Assembly (NCBI RefSeq): GCF_022809355.1
Contig: NZ_JAKZMM010000030.1
Span: 1-53,194 of the forward strand
DNA: 53,194 nucleotides
From: Parabacteroides faecalis
Lineage (GTDB): Bacteria > Bacteroidota > Bacteroidia > Bacteroidales > Tannerellaceae
Direction of reading: 5' to 3'
The position numbers were made by a program, and so were the translations under genes. This document shows positions 7,317 through 13,518 of this stretch, piece after piece (position 1 is the stretch's first letter; every line of letters begins with the position of its first letter). The notes beneath the pieces were generated by a model. The model was not told the origin of the DNA. It saw only the letters and a program-made list of their open reading frames with translations, and ran no database searches.

Positions 7317-7484
7317 TTAGTCTATGAATACCACCAAAGAACTGATCGTATTCTTTACAGCCTCCAGTTTTCTTTCTGCTTTTTGGGCTGAATTATACCA
7401 TAGATCATAATTGCTTTGTAACTGCATCACAATTGAGATCAACTCTTCTTTTTCCAGTTTCTCTAATTCTTCTTTTGTTTTCAT
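7317..7484 (-). CDS. Small coiled-coil phage protein (55 aa)
   Basis: MKTKEELEKLEKEELISIVM begins a 55-residue, strongly helical protein with a probable coiled coil over about residues 3-45, ending SSLVVFID. Such short proteins often precede the recombination genes of Bacteroidetes phages, but I recognise no named family. Its TAA stop directly adjoins the minihelix element. Confidence 0.55.
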   Translation of the reverse strand: MKTKEELEKLEKEELISIVMQLQSNYDLWYNSAQKAERKLEAVKNTISSLVVFID

Positions 7485-7496
7485 ACTCTATGTAAG

Positions 7497-7613
7497 TTAC
7501 CAGTTATAACTATTGTTGAACATTTCCCATTCTTCATCAACAGGATCTTCATCCTCGTCTCCGTCGTAGTCGAAATAGTCTTCATCAACCTTTCTCAGTA
7601 TTTCCATTCCCAT
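7497..7613 (-). CDS. Small acidic phage protein (38 aa)
   Basis: The ORF runs MGMEILRKVDEDYFDYDGDE and ends FNNSYNW, with 16 of 38 residues acidic. It starts one base after the stop of the signal-peptide gene 7615-7809 and is followed after 12 bases by the coiled-coil ORF. It resembles the tiny acidic ORF at 3967-4041 in composition and in its position near a tRNA-like element. Function unknown. Confidence 0.5.
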   Translation of the reverse strand: MGMEILRKVDEDYFDYDGDEDEDPVDEEWEMFNNSYNW

Positions 7614-7614
7614 A

Positions 7615-7809
7615 TCAGTAGTTGTTGATGAAGTCTATCCGATCTTGCCCGGTCAATCCTAAACTATCAGCGTGAGCTTCTGCCTTCTCTTCTGTTTTTA
7701 TATCTTCAGAAACAAGTTGCTCTTCTTTAGCCAGTTTTGCATCGCTGCTTCCTGCAACCATTAATATCGCGGCTAACAACAATAAGATGTAATATACGTT
7801 TGTTTTCAT
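7615..7809 (-). CDS. Small exported phage protein (64 aa)
   Basis: The N-terminus is a clear signal peptide or membrane anchor (MKTNVYYILLLLAAILMVAG), followed by about 44 charged residues with many Glu and Lys. It could be periplasmic or inner-membrane anchored. AAAAGGA lies 14 bases before the ATG, and a near-consensus promoter is found at 7836-7867. It leads the sub-operon that includes the recombination genes. An exported early protein may act in membrane-based exclusion, but that is inference. Confidence 0.6.
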   Translation of the reverse strand: MKTNVYYILLLLAAILMVAGSSDAKLAKEEQLVSEDIKTEEKAEAHADSLGLTGQDRIDFINNY

Positions 7810-7835
7810 AAGTAATTGATTTCCTTTTATTTATG

Positions 7836-7867
7836 TAAAAATACATTATATATTTATGTATTACAAA
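7836..7867 (-). promoter_or_regulatory. Internal early promoter
   Basis: On the minus strand TTTG (7867-7864), 20 bases, then TATTTTTA (7843-7836) fit the Bacteroidetes -33/-7 pattern with one mismatch in the last base. It would start transcription about 20 bases before the exported small protein gene and drive the recombination genes downstream. Confidence 0.5.
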
Positions 7868-7911
7868 CAATAACTATTTAAATATCAGCACATTACATTT
7901 GTTTAACTTGT

Positions 7912-7965
7912 GCCCTGATAACGTTCTACCGTTTGTCACTTAACCGAATCTTGACGGTTCAGGGC
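7912..7965 (-). other. Structured RNA candidate with 7-bp closing stem
   Basis: Minus-strand GCCCTGA and TCAGGGC pair perfectly over seven bases and enclose two hairpins (AACCG/CGGTT and AACG/CGTT). The element is 54 bases long, has a three-way-junction form, and lies 17 bases after the stop of the small ORF 7983-8096. There is no U tract, so it is not an obvious terminator. The T-loop consensus is absent. It fills much of the 173-base gap before 7809; the remainder holds the promoter. Confidence 0.4.
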
Positions 7966-7982
7966 GTTAATTTGTTTTTTAC

Positions 7983-8096
7983 TCAGTAGGGACTTTCAAC
8001 CCTACATGATGTTTCGAAGCCCGTGGATAAGTCATCGCAACTAAGCTCTTTATCCCATCGCTTCTTATCTGCTAGATCCTTTCGTTTCAACTCCAT
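7983..8096 (-). CDS. Small basic phage protein (37 aa)
   Basis: MELKRKDLADKKRWDKELSC starts a 37-codon ORF in the 377-base stretch between 7810 and 8186. Its last codons overlap a GTAGGG/CCCTAC hairpin (7986-8005). No family recognised. Between it and the DUF3853 gene (8097-8186) there is only a reading frame without an ATG (ending NDKFLYVFPP), possibly a remnant. Confidence 0.4.
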   Translation of the reverse strand: MELKRKDLADKKRWDKELSCDDLSTGFETSCRVESPY

Positions 8097-8186
8097 ATAT
8101 CAATGAAAGTACTAAGGTGGAAATACGTATAAGAACTTGTCGTTGTCAGCATACAGGATATTCCCTACGCCTATATGCCGAAATAT

Positions 8187-8477
8187 TTATTTGAACTTTC
8201 GTTTTCTGATAAGGTTAAGAGCTAAATCAGCATCAACAATAATCTTCTTGCCGATTTGTGTAATAGCATTATCTATCACACCACTATTCTTGATCTTATG
8301 AGCTGTCACAACAGAGCATCCTAGTAAATCAGCCAATCCTTTCAATCCGTACACGAACTTACGTTCTTCAACATCCGGTTCAGGAATTAACTTTACTTGC
8401 TCTGACATGCACTTGGTGACTATATCCATCAAGTCGCCTACTGTCAGAAATGATATTGGTGTATTAGGATTATACAT
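8187..8477 (-). CDS. DUF3853 family helix-turn-helix protein
   Basis: The C-terminal half (KFVYGLKGLADLLGCSVVTA, then HKIKNSGVID and AITQIGKKIIVDADLAL) is the helix-turn-helix core of the DUF3853 family, seen in Bacteroidetes phages and mobile elements. The start at 8477 (MYNPNTPISF) is preferred because it overlaps the upstream gene by eight bases; an in-frame extension to 8555 is much less likely. The protein probably acts as an early regulator or excisionase-like DNA binder. About 96 residues. Confidence 0.75.
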   Translation of the reverse strand: MYNPNTPISFLTVGDLMDIVTKCMSEQVKLIPEPDVEERKFVYGLKGLADLLGCSVVTAHKIKNSGVIDNAITQIGKKIIVDADLALNLIRKRKFK

Positions 8478-8691
8478 CTTTTGTTTCTTTATAATTGAAC
8501 AATTCGTTTTTAGGAATACCTGTTTCTTCAGACAGGACAACGAGTTTGTTGTCATCAGTAGTTTTACTATAACCCTTGCACCAGTTTATTACAGTATTCA
8601 AACTCACGTTGGCTTTGAATATCACGTTTCTCGCGAACTTGTACTTGTTCGGGCAATTCTCATAGAAAAGCATCAAATTTGTCTTATCCAT
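8470..8691 (-). CDS. Cro-like small DNA-binding protein (73 aa)
   Basis: First gene of the minus-strand early operon, divergent from the S24 repressor, the classical position of cro. The central part (VSLNTVINWCKGYSKTTDDN and LVVLSEETGIPKNELF) looks like a helix-turn-helix domain. Only the topology and this partial resemblance support the call. It overlaps the DUF3853 gene. Confidence 0.55.
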   Translation of the reverse strand: MDKTNLMLFYENCPNKYKFARNVIFKANVSLNTVINWCKGYSKTTDDNKLVVLSEETGIPKNELFNYKETKDV

Positions 8692-8713
8692 ATCATTTTA
8701 CTTTATTAATCTG

Positions 8714-8744
8714 TTTGAAAAGCCAACACATTTTATTATTTTTG
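8714..8744 (+). promoter_or_regulatory. Promoter of the repressor/lysogeny operon
   Basis: TTTG (8714-8717), 19 bases, then TATTTTTG (8737-8744) is an exact Bacteroidetes sigma-ABfr type promoter reading toward the repressor. Transcription would begin about 8751, leaving a leader of roughly 90 bases that contains the ATCGC operator repeats. Confidence 0.7.
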
Positions 8745-8766
8745 TGTTGGTGGTTATTGTTTGATG

Positions 8767-8774
8767 CAAAGATA
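8767..8774 (-). promoter_or_regulatory. -7 box of the early (cro) promoter
   Basis: TATCTTTG on the minus strand matches the TAnnTTTG consensus and points toward the Cro-like gene 76 bases away. No good -33 TTTG lies 19-21 bases upstream. That space is occupied by ATCGC repeats, so repressor binding there would cover the promoter. Confidence 0.55.
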
Positions 8775-8781
8775 TAGATTA

Positions 8782-8819
8782 ATCGCAATATATCGCTATT
8801 TATCGCAAGATAATATCGC
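8782..8819. promoter_or_regulatory. Phage operator array of ATCGC repeats
   Basis: ATCGC occurs at 8782, 8792, 8802 and 8815, the first three exactly 10 bases apart (one helical turn), all in the same orientation between the two divergent promoters and the repressor start. This is the likely binding region of the S24 repressor and/or the Cro-like protein. Protein binding is inferred. Confidence 0.6.
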
Positions 8820-8841
8820 TATATTGACAATATTTAACATT

Positions 8842-9555
8842 ATGAACAGATTAAATATTTCAGGATTGCGTAAATCGCTTAAAATGAGCCAAGAAGTTTT
8901 CAGAAAGGAAATATGCGGCATATCTCAATCATATTTATCTGAATTAGAAACAGGTAAAAAGGAACTTACAGAATCACTTTACGATACAATCGTTGAGAAG
9001 TTAGGTATTGACAAAGTAACTCCTTTTATTGAGACAAACAGCGATAATATCGCTGATGATATTTTCAAAGTACCTACTGAGGTTATTGCAAAGCCTCCAC
9101 AAAAAAAGAAGATACCATTCTACGATGATGTTGCGACAATTGGAGGCACAAATCATCTTGTTGCAAATGACAATCCTGAAGCGATACCCTCTGAATGGAT
9201 AGACGCAGGCGACTGGTTCCCAGAAGCAACAGCAGCGATAAGACATTACGGTGACAGCATGATAGAATATCCAAGTGGTAGTATTCTCGCTCTTAAAAGA
9301 GTTAACGATCATAGGTTAATCATTTGGGGGAGAAACTATTCCATCGAAACAACAGAGTTTAGAATCACAAAAAGGCTACAAGACGGAGGAGATGATTATA
9401 TCATGGCTTACAGCAGCAATGTCAGCACAAATCCAGATGGAACACTGATACATTCGCCAATTCGTATTCCTAAAGACACAATCAGACATATAGACTTAGT
9501 TCTAGGTTGCGTAACGAAAGAATATAGCAACGGCCCTATTAAAATAATAAAATAA
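8842..9555 (+). CDS. S24-family phage repressor (CI/LexA-like)
   Basis: The 237-residue protein has an N-terminal XRE helix-turn-helix (about 4-58: GLRKSLKMSQEVF..ISQSYLSELETGK), a linker, and a C-terminal S24 domain with RHYGDSM (Ser139) and a candidate catalytic Lys in FRITKR (Lys177). VATIGG at about 97-102 lies where the self-cleavage site is expected. It should hold the prophage silent and be inactivated on RecA induction. The ATG at 8842 is chosen; longer starts near 8761 would place coding sequence over the operator repeats. Confidence 0.87.
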   Translation: MNRLNISGLRKSLKMSQEVFRKEICGISQSYLSELETGKKELTESLYDTIVEKLGIDKVTPFIETNSDNIADDIFKVPTEVIAKPPQKKKIPFYDDVATIGGTNHLVANDNPEAIPSEWIDAGDWFPEATAAIRHYGDSMIEYPSGSILALKRVNDHRLIIWGRNYSIETTEFRITKRLQDGGDDYIMAYSSNVSTNPDGTLIHSPIRIPKDTIRHIDLVLGCVTKEYSNGPIKIIK

Positions 9556-9561
9556 GTAAGT

Positions 9562-10689
9562 ATGGATTTCAAAGATCAGATAACCCAACTTGCAGAACGC
9601 ATATCAAAGCAAAAAGATGTAATACAAACAGAGGAAGCGACAAAAAACGCCTTCATCATGCCTATGATTGCAGTTCTTGGATATGATGTGTTTAATCCAT
9701 TCGAGGTAGTTCCAGAGATGGACTGCGACCTTACAAGAAAAGGCGATAGGATAGACTACGCTATAAAAAAAGACAATGCTACAATCTTACTTATAGAATG
9801 CAAACACTGTGGTCAAAATCTCGATTTGCACAACACACAGCTTGCCAAGTACTACGCTGCGTCAAACGCTCGTTTTGGCATCCTGACAAACGGAATTGAA
9901 TATCGCTTCTATGCTGATCTTGACAAGATAAATATAATGGATAAAAATCCGTTCTTAATAGTCAATATGCTGAACTTGTCAGACAATGTAATAGAGCAAC
10001 TGAAGAAGTTTCACAAGTCATACTACAATGAATCGGATATACTTAGCACAGCACAGGAGCTTCAAATCACGATTCAGATAAAAGACTTGCTTATAAGAAA
10101 CTTTCAAAATCCAGGAGAGGATTTCACAAGATATTTCATAAGATGTCTGAATGATGGAAAATCAACTGCAAAACAGGTTGAGCTATACAAACCGATATTG
10201 AAGAAGTCAATAGCATCAGTTATAAATGACATCATATCTGATAGGCTGAATGTGACCATAAAGAACGAAGGACAAGAACAACAAGATAAAGAATCTTCAA
10301 TAACGAGTGATACAAATCATACTACTTACGGAGTAGTGTATTCCAATGCAGAAAACGGAATAGCTACAACTCAAGAGGAAATTGACGCATACAATATCAT
10401 TAGAAGCATACTTCACAAATATATCAGTGATGACAAAATACTATATAAGGATTTTAAATCATACTTTGCCATTGGAATTGAAAATCCATCGTACTGGTGG
10501 ATATGCCGACTTGCTTTTGGTCAACGCAACAAGTCTATATACTTTCCTGCCGAAGGATACAAATCACAAACGAAGGTAAATATTGATACAATTGACGATA
10601 TTTTCAAGTATGCGGATAAGATTGAGCAATGTTTTAAACAGGCTCAAAGTGCGTGCAAAAACTGGAAAAACAAACATCAAAATAGATAG
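9562..10689 (+). CDS. HsdR N-terminal-like PD-(D/E)XK nuclease
   Basis: The first 180 residues match the type I restriction HsdR N-terminal nuclease domain: EEATKNAFIMPMIAVLGYDV, RKGDRIDYAI (catalytic Asp), then ATILLIECKHCGQ (E-x-K). There is no helicase or methylase domain. Residues 180-375 are unrecognised and end in a region resembling small Phe/Trp-rich binding domains (SYWWICRLAFGQ). It lies six bases after the repressor and so is probably expressed in the lysogen. A defence or superinfection-exclusion role is inferred from this position. Confidence 0.75.
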   Translation: MDFKDQITQLAERISKQKDVIQTEEATKNAFIMPMIAVLGYDVFNPFEVVPEMDCDLTRKGDRIDYAIKKDNATILLIECKHCGQNLDLHNTQLAKYYAASNARFGILTNGIEYRFYADLDKINIMDKNPFLIVNMLNLSDNVIEQLKKFHKSYYNESDILSTAQELQITIQIKDLLIRNFQNPGEDFTRYFIRCLNDGKSTAKQVELYKPILKKSIASVINDIISDRLNVTIKNEGQEQQDKESSITSDTNHTTYGVVYSNAENGIATTQEEIDAYNIIRSILHKYISDDKILYKDFKSYFAIGIENPSYWWICRLAFGQRNKSIYFPAEGYKSQTKVNIDTIDDIFKYADKIEQCFKQAQSACKNWKNKHQNR

Positions 10690-10693
10690 GAAT

Positions 10694-11023
10694 ATGAAGA
10701 ACGTAATTTTTTCAATCACGCTATTATTGGCGTTGATTTCATGTTCAAAAAGCGTGCCTATAAAAAACACGAAATGGAATGGAATAGACGATGAATACAA
10801 CAAGTCAATACTATTCTGTGATTCAACTTGCGAGATATACATTTCATCAAGAACTACAGGACATACAGATACATTAACGTCATACTATAAAATAACATAC
10901 GATACAATTTCATTCGTTCCATTTAACGAATATGTTTCTATAAATTCAAAATTAATTATAACGAAACAAGGACTTAAAGAATCCAAATCTGGCAAACTGA
11001 TATTCAAACAATCTGAAAAATGA
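10694..11023 (+). CDS. Prophage lipoprotein (109 aa)
   Basis: The start at 10694 gives a short lipoprotein signal (MKNVIFSITLLLALISCSKS) with lipobox L-I-S-C; the longer in-frame start at 10583 would lie inside the nuclease gene. The mature part is beta-rich (SCEIYISS-like and TDTLTSYYKITYDTISF stretches). It lies four bases after the nuclease gene and overlaps the next gene by four bases. A lysogen-expressed surface or periplasmic lipoprotein could block superinfection; this is inferred only. Confidence 0.7.
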   Translation: MKNVIFSITLLLALISCSKSVPIKNTKWNGIDDEYNKSILFCDSTCEIYISSRTTGHTDTLTSYYKITYDTISFVPFNEYVSINSKLIITKQGLKESKSGKLIFKQSEK

Positions 11024-11274
11024 AAATCTCTCAAGACGGAATAGATGTGACAAATCGCTTCTTTGAAGCAATAGAAACGTTGAAGCATCAAAAAAAAATG
11101 CGAGGACTTCAGACGTTCACAAACAAATATGGACTTAACAGATGGAACATAAATACTGTTAAATGGAATCCGGAGAAAAGCGTTCTTAAACCTGAATGGA
11201 TTGTATATCTAGTTAGGGACTATGGAATATCATCAGAATGGATACTTCTAGGGAAAGGAGACATGTTCAAATGA
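11020..11274 (+). CDS. Small HTH-like protein of the lysogeny operon (84 aa)
   Basis: Features are DVTNRFFEAIETLKHQKKMR, then LQTFTNKYGLNR, and the ending YGISSEWILLGKGDMFK. The last motif is typical of the N-terminal DNA-binding domain of Bacteroidetes phage repressors, where it ends the domain. Here the protein stops at that point, so it is a repressor N-terminus without an S24 domain. It might bind DNA as a cofactor of the integrase or repressor. Start and stop overlap its neighbours by four bases each (ATGA). Confidence 0.6.
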   Translation: MKISQDGIDVTNRFFEAIETLKHQKKMRGLQTFTNKYGLNRWNINTVKWNPEKSVLKPEWIVYLVRDYGISSEWILLGKGDMFK

Positions 11275-12539
11275 CAAACAAATGGTATCACATATTCTTG
11301 CTTGATAAAGAAGCAGACAAGACTGATGCAAAGCTAAGGTTTCGCGTTCGCTGGGGATCAAACATCGTTGCATTCAATGTAGGATTCAGAGTTGATGTGT
11401 CAAAATGGAGTACAGAAACACAAAGATGTAAAAACAACTCAACACACGGGAAAAAGAAGGTAATGGCATCTGTTATAAATCGTGAAATAAACAGGTACGA
11501 GGAAGCAGCCGAGGAAATATGGGCCATTTATGACAGAGACAATATTACCCCGACAAAAGAACAATTCAAAAATGACTTCTTGAAACTTGTAAGAGGGAAA
11601 GAGGATATAAATAAACAAGAAGAAGATACATTTTGGGAAATATACAATAAGTTTACAAGAGAAATGGGAATGCAAAACTCTTGGTCGGAAGCAACATACA
11701 AAAAATTCAATACGCTAAAAAATCATTTGCAGGCATACAACGACGAAATTTCTCTTGACAAATTGGACGAAAACGGACTATCAATGTTTGTGGCATATCT
11801 ACGTGACGAAGCTGGACTTAGAAATAGCACAATCGCAAAACAGCTTGGATTTCTAAAATGGTTCTTGCGATGGGCTACAACAAAAGGTTATAACATAAAA
11901 CAAGACTTCGTTTCATTCTCTCCAAAACTAAAAACATCTGAAAAGAAAGTCATTTTCCTTGAATGGGATGAACTTATGAAAATTTACAACTTTGAATTTC
12001 CCAAAAACAAGGCATATCTTGAACGAGTAAGAGACGTTTTCTGCTTTTGCTGCTTTACGTCACTTCGATACTCAGATGTATATAACCTGAAATGGAGCAA
12101 CGTTTCAGATGACAATATAACGATCACGACAATCAAGACGGCAGACAGCCTTACGATTGAACTGAACGACTATTCAAAATCAATCATAGACAAGTACAAG
12201 AACATACATTACCCAGACAACAAGGTTCTACCTGTTATAACCAATCAAAAGATGAACGAATACATCAAAGAGCTTGGTTTTGTATGCGGAATAGACACGC
12301 CGATCAATATAACATATTATAAGGGCAATCAACGAATAGACGAAGTACATCCTAAATATGAATTATTAGGTACACATTCTGGAAGACGTACTTTTATATG
12401 CAACGCATTAATGCTTGGAATTTCTCCTGAAATTGTCATGAAATGGACAGGTCACAGCGATTACAAATCAATGAAACCATACATAGATATTGCAGATTCA
12501 GCAAAGAAAGAAGCTATGAAATTATTCAACAAAAAGTGA
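11271..12539 (+). CDS. int: Tyrosine recombinase (phage integrase)
   Basis: A 422-residue integrase: N-terminal arm-binding domain (about 1-90), SAM-like core-binding domain (about 115-205), and catalytic domain with Arg in CFTSLRYSD, Lys in TTIKTAD, HxxR in THSGRRTF, His in WTGHSDY and the nucleophile Tyr in MKPYIDIAD. All active residues are present. The start at 11271 overlaps the previous stop (ATGA). The gene ends 70 bases from the ssrA 3' end, indicating ssrA as the integration target. Confidence 0.93.
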   Translation: MTNKWYHIFLLDKEADKTDAKLRFRVRWGSNIVAFNVGFRVDVSKWSTETQRCKNNSTHGKKKVMASVINREINRYEEAAEEIWAIYDRDNITPTKEQFKNDFLKLVRGKEDINKQEEDTFWEIYNKFTREMGMQNSWSEATYKKFNTLKNHLQAYNDEISLDKLDENGLSMFVAYLRDEAGLRNSTIAKQLGFLKWFLRWATTKGYNIKQDFVSFSPKLKTSEKKVIFLEWDELMKIYNFEFPKNKAYLERVRDVFCFCCFTSLRYSDVYNLKWSNVSDDNITITTIKTADSLTIELNDYSKSIIDKYKNIHYPDNKVLPVITNQKMNEYIKELGFVCGIDTPINITYYKGNQRIDEVHPKYELLGTHSGRRTFICNALMLGISPEIVMKWTGHSDYKSMKPYIDIADSAKKEAMKLFNKK

Positions 12540-12554
12540 CAAAAACAACCAGTC

Positions 12555-12574
12555 AGTCCCTATTATAGTCCCTA
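12555..12574. repeat. Direct repeats, possible integrase arm sites
   Basis: AGTCCCTA occurs at 12555-12562 and 12567-12574, 12 bases apart, between the integrase stop and the ssrA terminator. Short direct repeats beside attP cores are typical integrase arm sites. This identity is inferred. Confidence 0.4.
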
Positions 12575-12607
12575 ATAAAAAAAGACTACTGATTATCAGT
12601 AGTCTTT
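12574..12607 (-). terminator. Rho-independent terminator of ssrA
   Basis: A perfect 12-bp stem (AAAGACTACTGA and TCAGTAGTCTTT, 12581-12607) with loop TAA on the minus strand is followed by seven T on that strand. It begins two bases after the tmRNA 3' end. Confidence 0.85.
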
Positions 12608-12608
12608 G

Positions 12609-13006
12609 TGGAGCTGGAGAGATTCGAACTCTCGTCCAAACGAGGAACCAATCTGCTTTCTACATGTTTATCTTCGCCTTCGATTGTCGGGAACAAGCAA
12701 GACCGAAGCCACCCACTTGAACCTTATCCTCTAAAATTTCATCTAACGCCCGAGGCGTGCGTCAGACTATCTCCGATATTGCTGCACCACCGTATCGGAA
12801 CGCTTCGGAGCAACAGCATCCGGGTGATGTCACGTCCCCACAACTTTTGCAGGGATTAAGCTTCAATCTACTGTTCTTCGATTAAGCAGCGAGAGCGTAA
12901 TTGTTTTCGCCAGTTAATTGTTCGCCGTCTGAGATTTAAGTGCTAGCCGACCACGCACTACATGCTTACAAACCGCTTCTACCCGCTGTCAAAACCGGTC
13001 AGCCCC
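12609..13006 (-). ncRNA. ssrA: tmRNA
   Basis: About 398 bases. The 5' end GGGGCTGACCGG and 3' end CAGCTCC pair as the tRNA-like acceptor, and the T arm GAGAG-TTCGAAT-CTCTC is present. The tag reading frame lies at 12911-12882 on the minus strand and encodes GENNYALAA with a TAA stop; the complete tag would be A-GENNYALAA with the charged alanine. The 3' CCA is not encoded exactly (ACA). tmRNA with SmpB rescues stalled ribosomes. The adjacent integrase and the intact gene end suggest that phage integration regenerated the 3' end. Confidence 0.95.
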
Positions 13007-13032
13007 TTTCTTTTTAATAAGCATCCGTTTGG

Positions 13033-13063
13033 CAAAAGTAGATATTTATTTCTTATTTACAAA
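13033..13063 (-). promoter_or_regulatory. ssrA promoter
   Basis: On the minus strand TTTG (13063-13060), 19 bases, then TACTTTTG (13040-13033): an exact match to the Bacteroidetes promoter consensus. The start would be near 13026, about 20 bases before the mature tmRNA 5' end. Confidence 0.8.
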
Positions 13064-13149
13064 ATAGCGCCCTGATTTTTCCATTGATTTCTTATGATTT
13101 TCCTTTTCGATAATTACCTTTGTAGGCAAATACTCGAATTTGTAATTCC

Positions 13150-13518
13150 ATGAAGAAGTTATTAATCATCTCGACTGCCAACGAACTGATCCGAGTCAAA
13201 CCGGAGCGGGTGGTATATATTTCTTCAGACGGAAATTACTCCACGATGATGTTGCACGATAAGACAGAGCATCTGTTCACTTTCAACCTTTCCCAATGCC
13301 AGAAAATCATTGAATCCCAACTAAAGGAAGAAGCTTCTACTTTTATTCGCATCGGGAAAAGCTTGATTATTAACCGCGATTACATTTATCGGATTCACAT
13401 CACCAAGCAACTCTTGATATTATCAGATATGACATTCAACGAATCTTTCAGTCTGGTTGCCTCCAAAGAAGCGTTGAAACAACTTAAATATGTACTGGAA
13501 AAAGAAATTGACCTATGA
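13150..13518 (+). CDS. LytTR-domain DNA-binding protein
   Basis: A 122-residue stand-alone LytTR domain: ELIRVKPERVVYISSDGNYS, then FNLSQCQKII, FIRIGKSLIINRDYIYRI. No receiver domain is attached and no histidine kinase is nearby, so it is not a classic two-component regulator. TACCTTTG at 13115-13122 is a probable -7 box. It overlaps the next gene by four bases (ATGA), so the two products probably work together. Confidence 0.85.
   Translation: MKKLLIISTANELIRVKPERVVYISSDGNYSTMMLHDKTEHLFTFNLSQCQKIIESQLKEEASTFIRIGKSLIINRDYIYRIHITKQLLILSDMTFNESFSLVASKEALKQLKYVLEKEIDL

Larger units (their letters stand above)
1..12608. mobile_element. Prophage, right end (partial)
   Basis: The segment has the order of a temperate phage: early replication and recombination genes on the minus strand, Cro-like and repressor genes divergent from each other, then lysogeny genes and a tyrosine integrase next to ssrA. 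No capsid, tail, terminase or lysis gene is visible, so the late region must lie left of the window or be missing. Many genes overlap by 4-14 bases. The right boundary is inferred from the integrase end (12539) and the ssrA 3' end (12609). The left boundary cannot be seen. Confidence 0.88.

Noticed and set aside
9562-10689. Complete type I restriction system
   Set aside because: Only an HsdR N-terminal-like nuclease domain is present; no helicase motifs, HsdM or HsdS are found nearby.
12608-12859. 83-codon plus-strand ORF
   Set aside because: It lies within ssrA on the opposite strand; the sequence is explained by the tmRNA.
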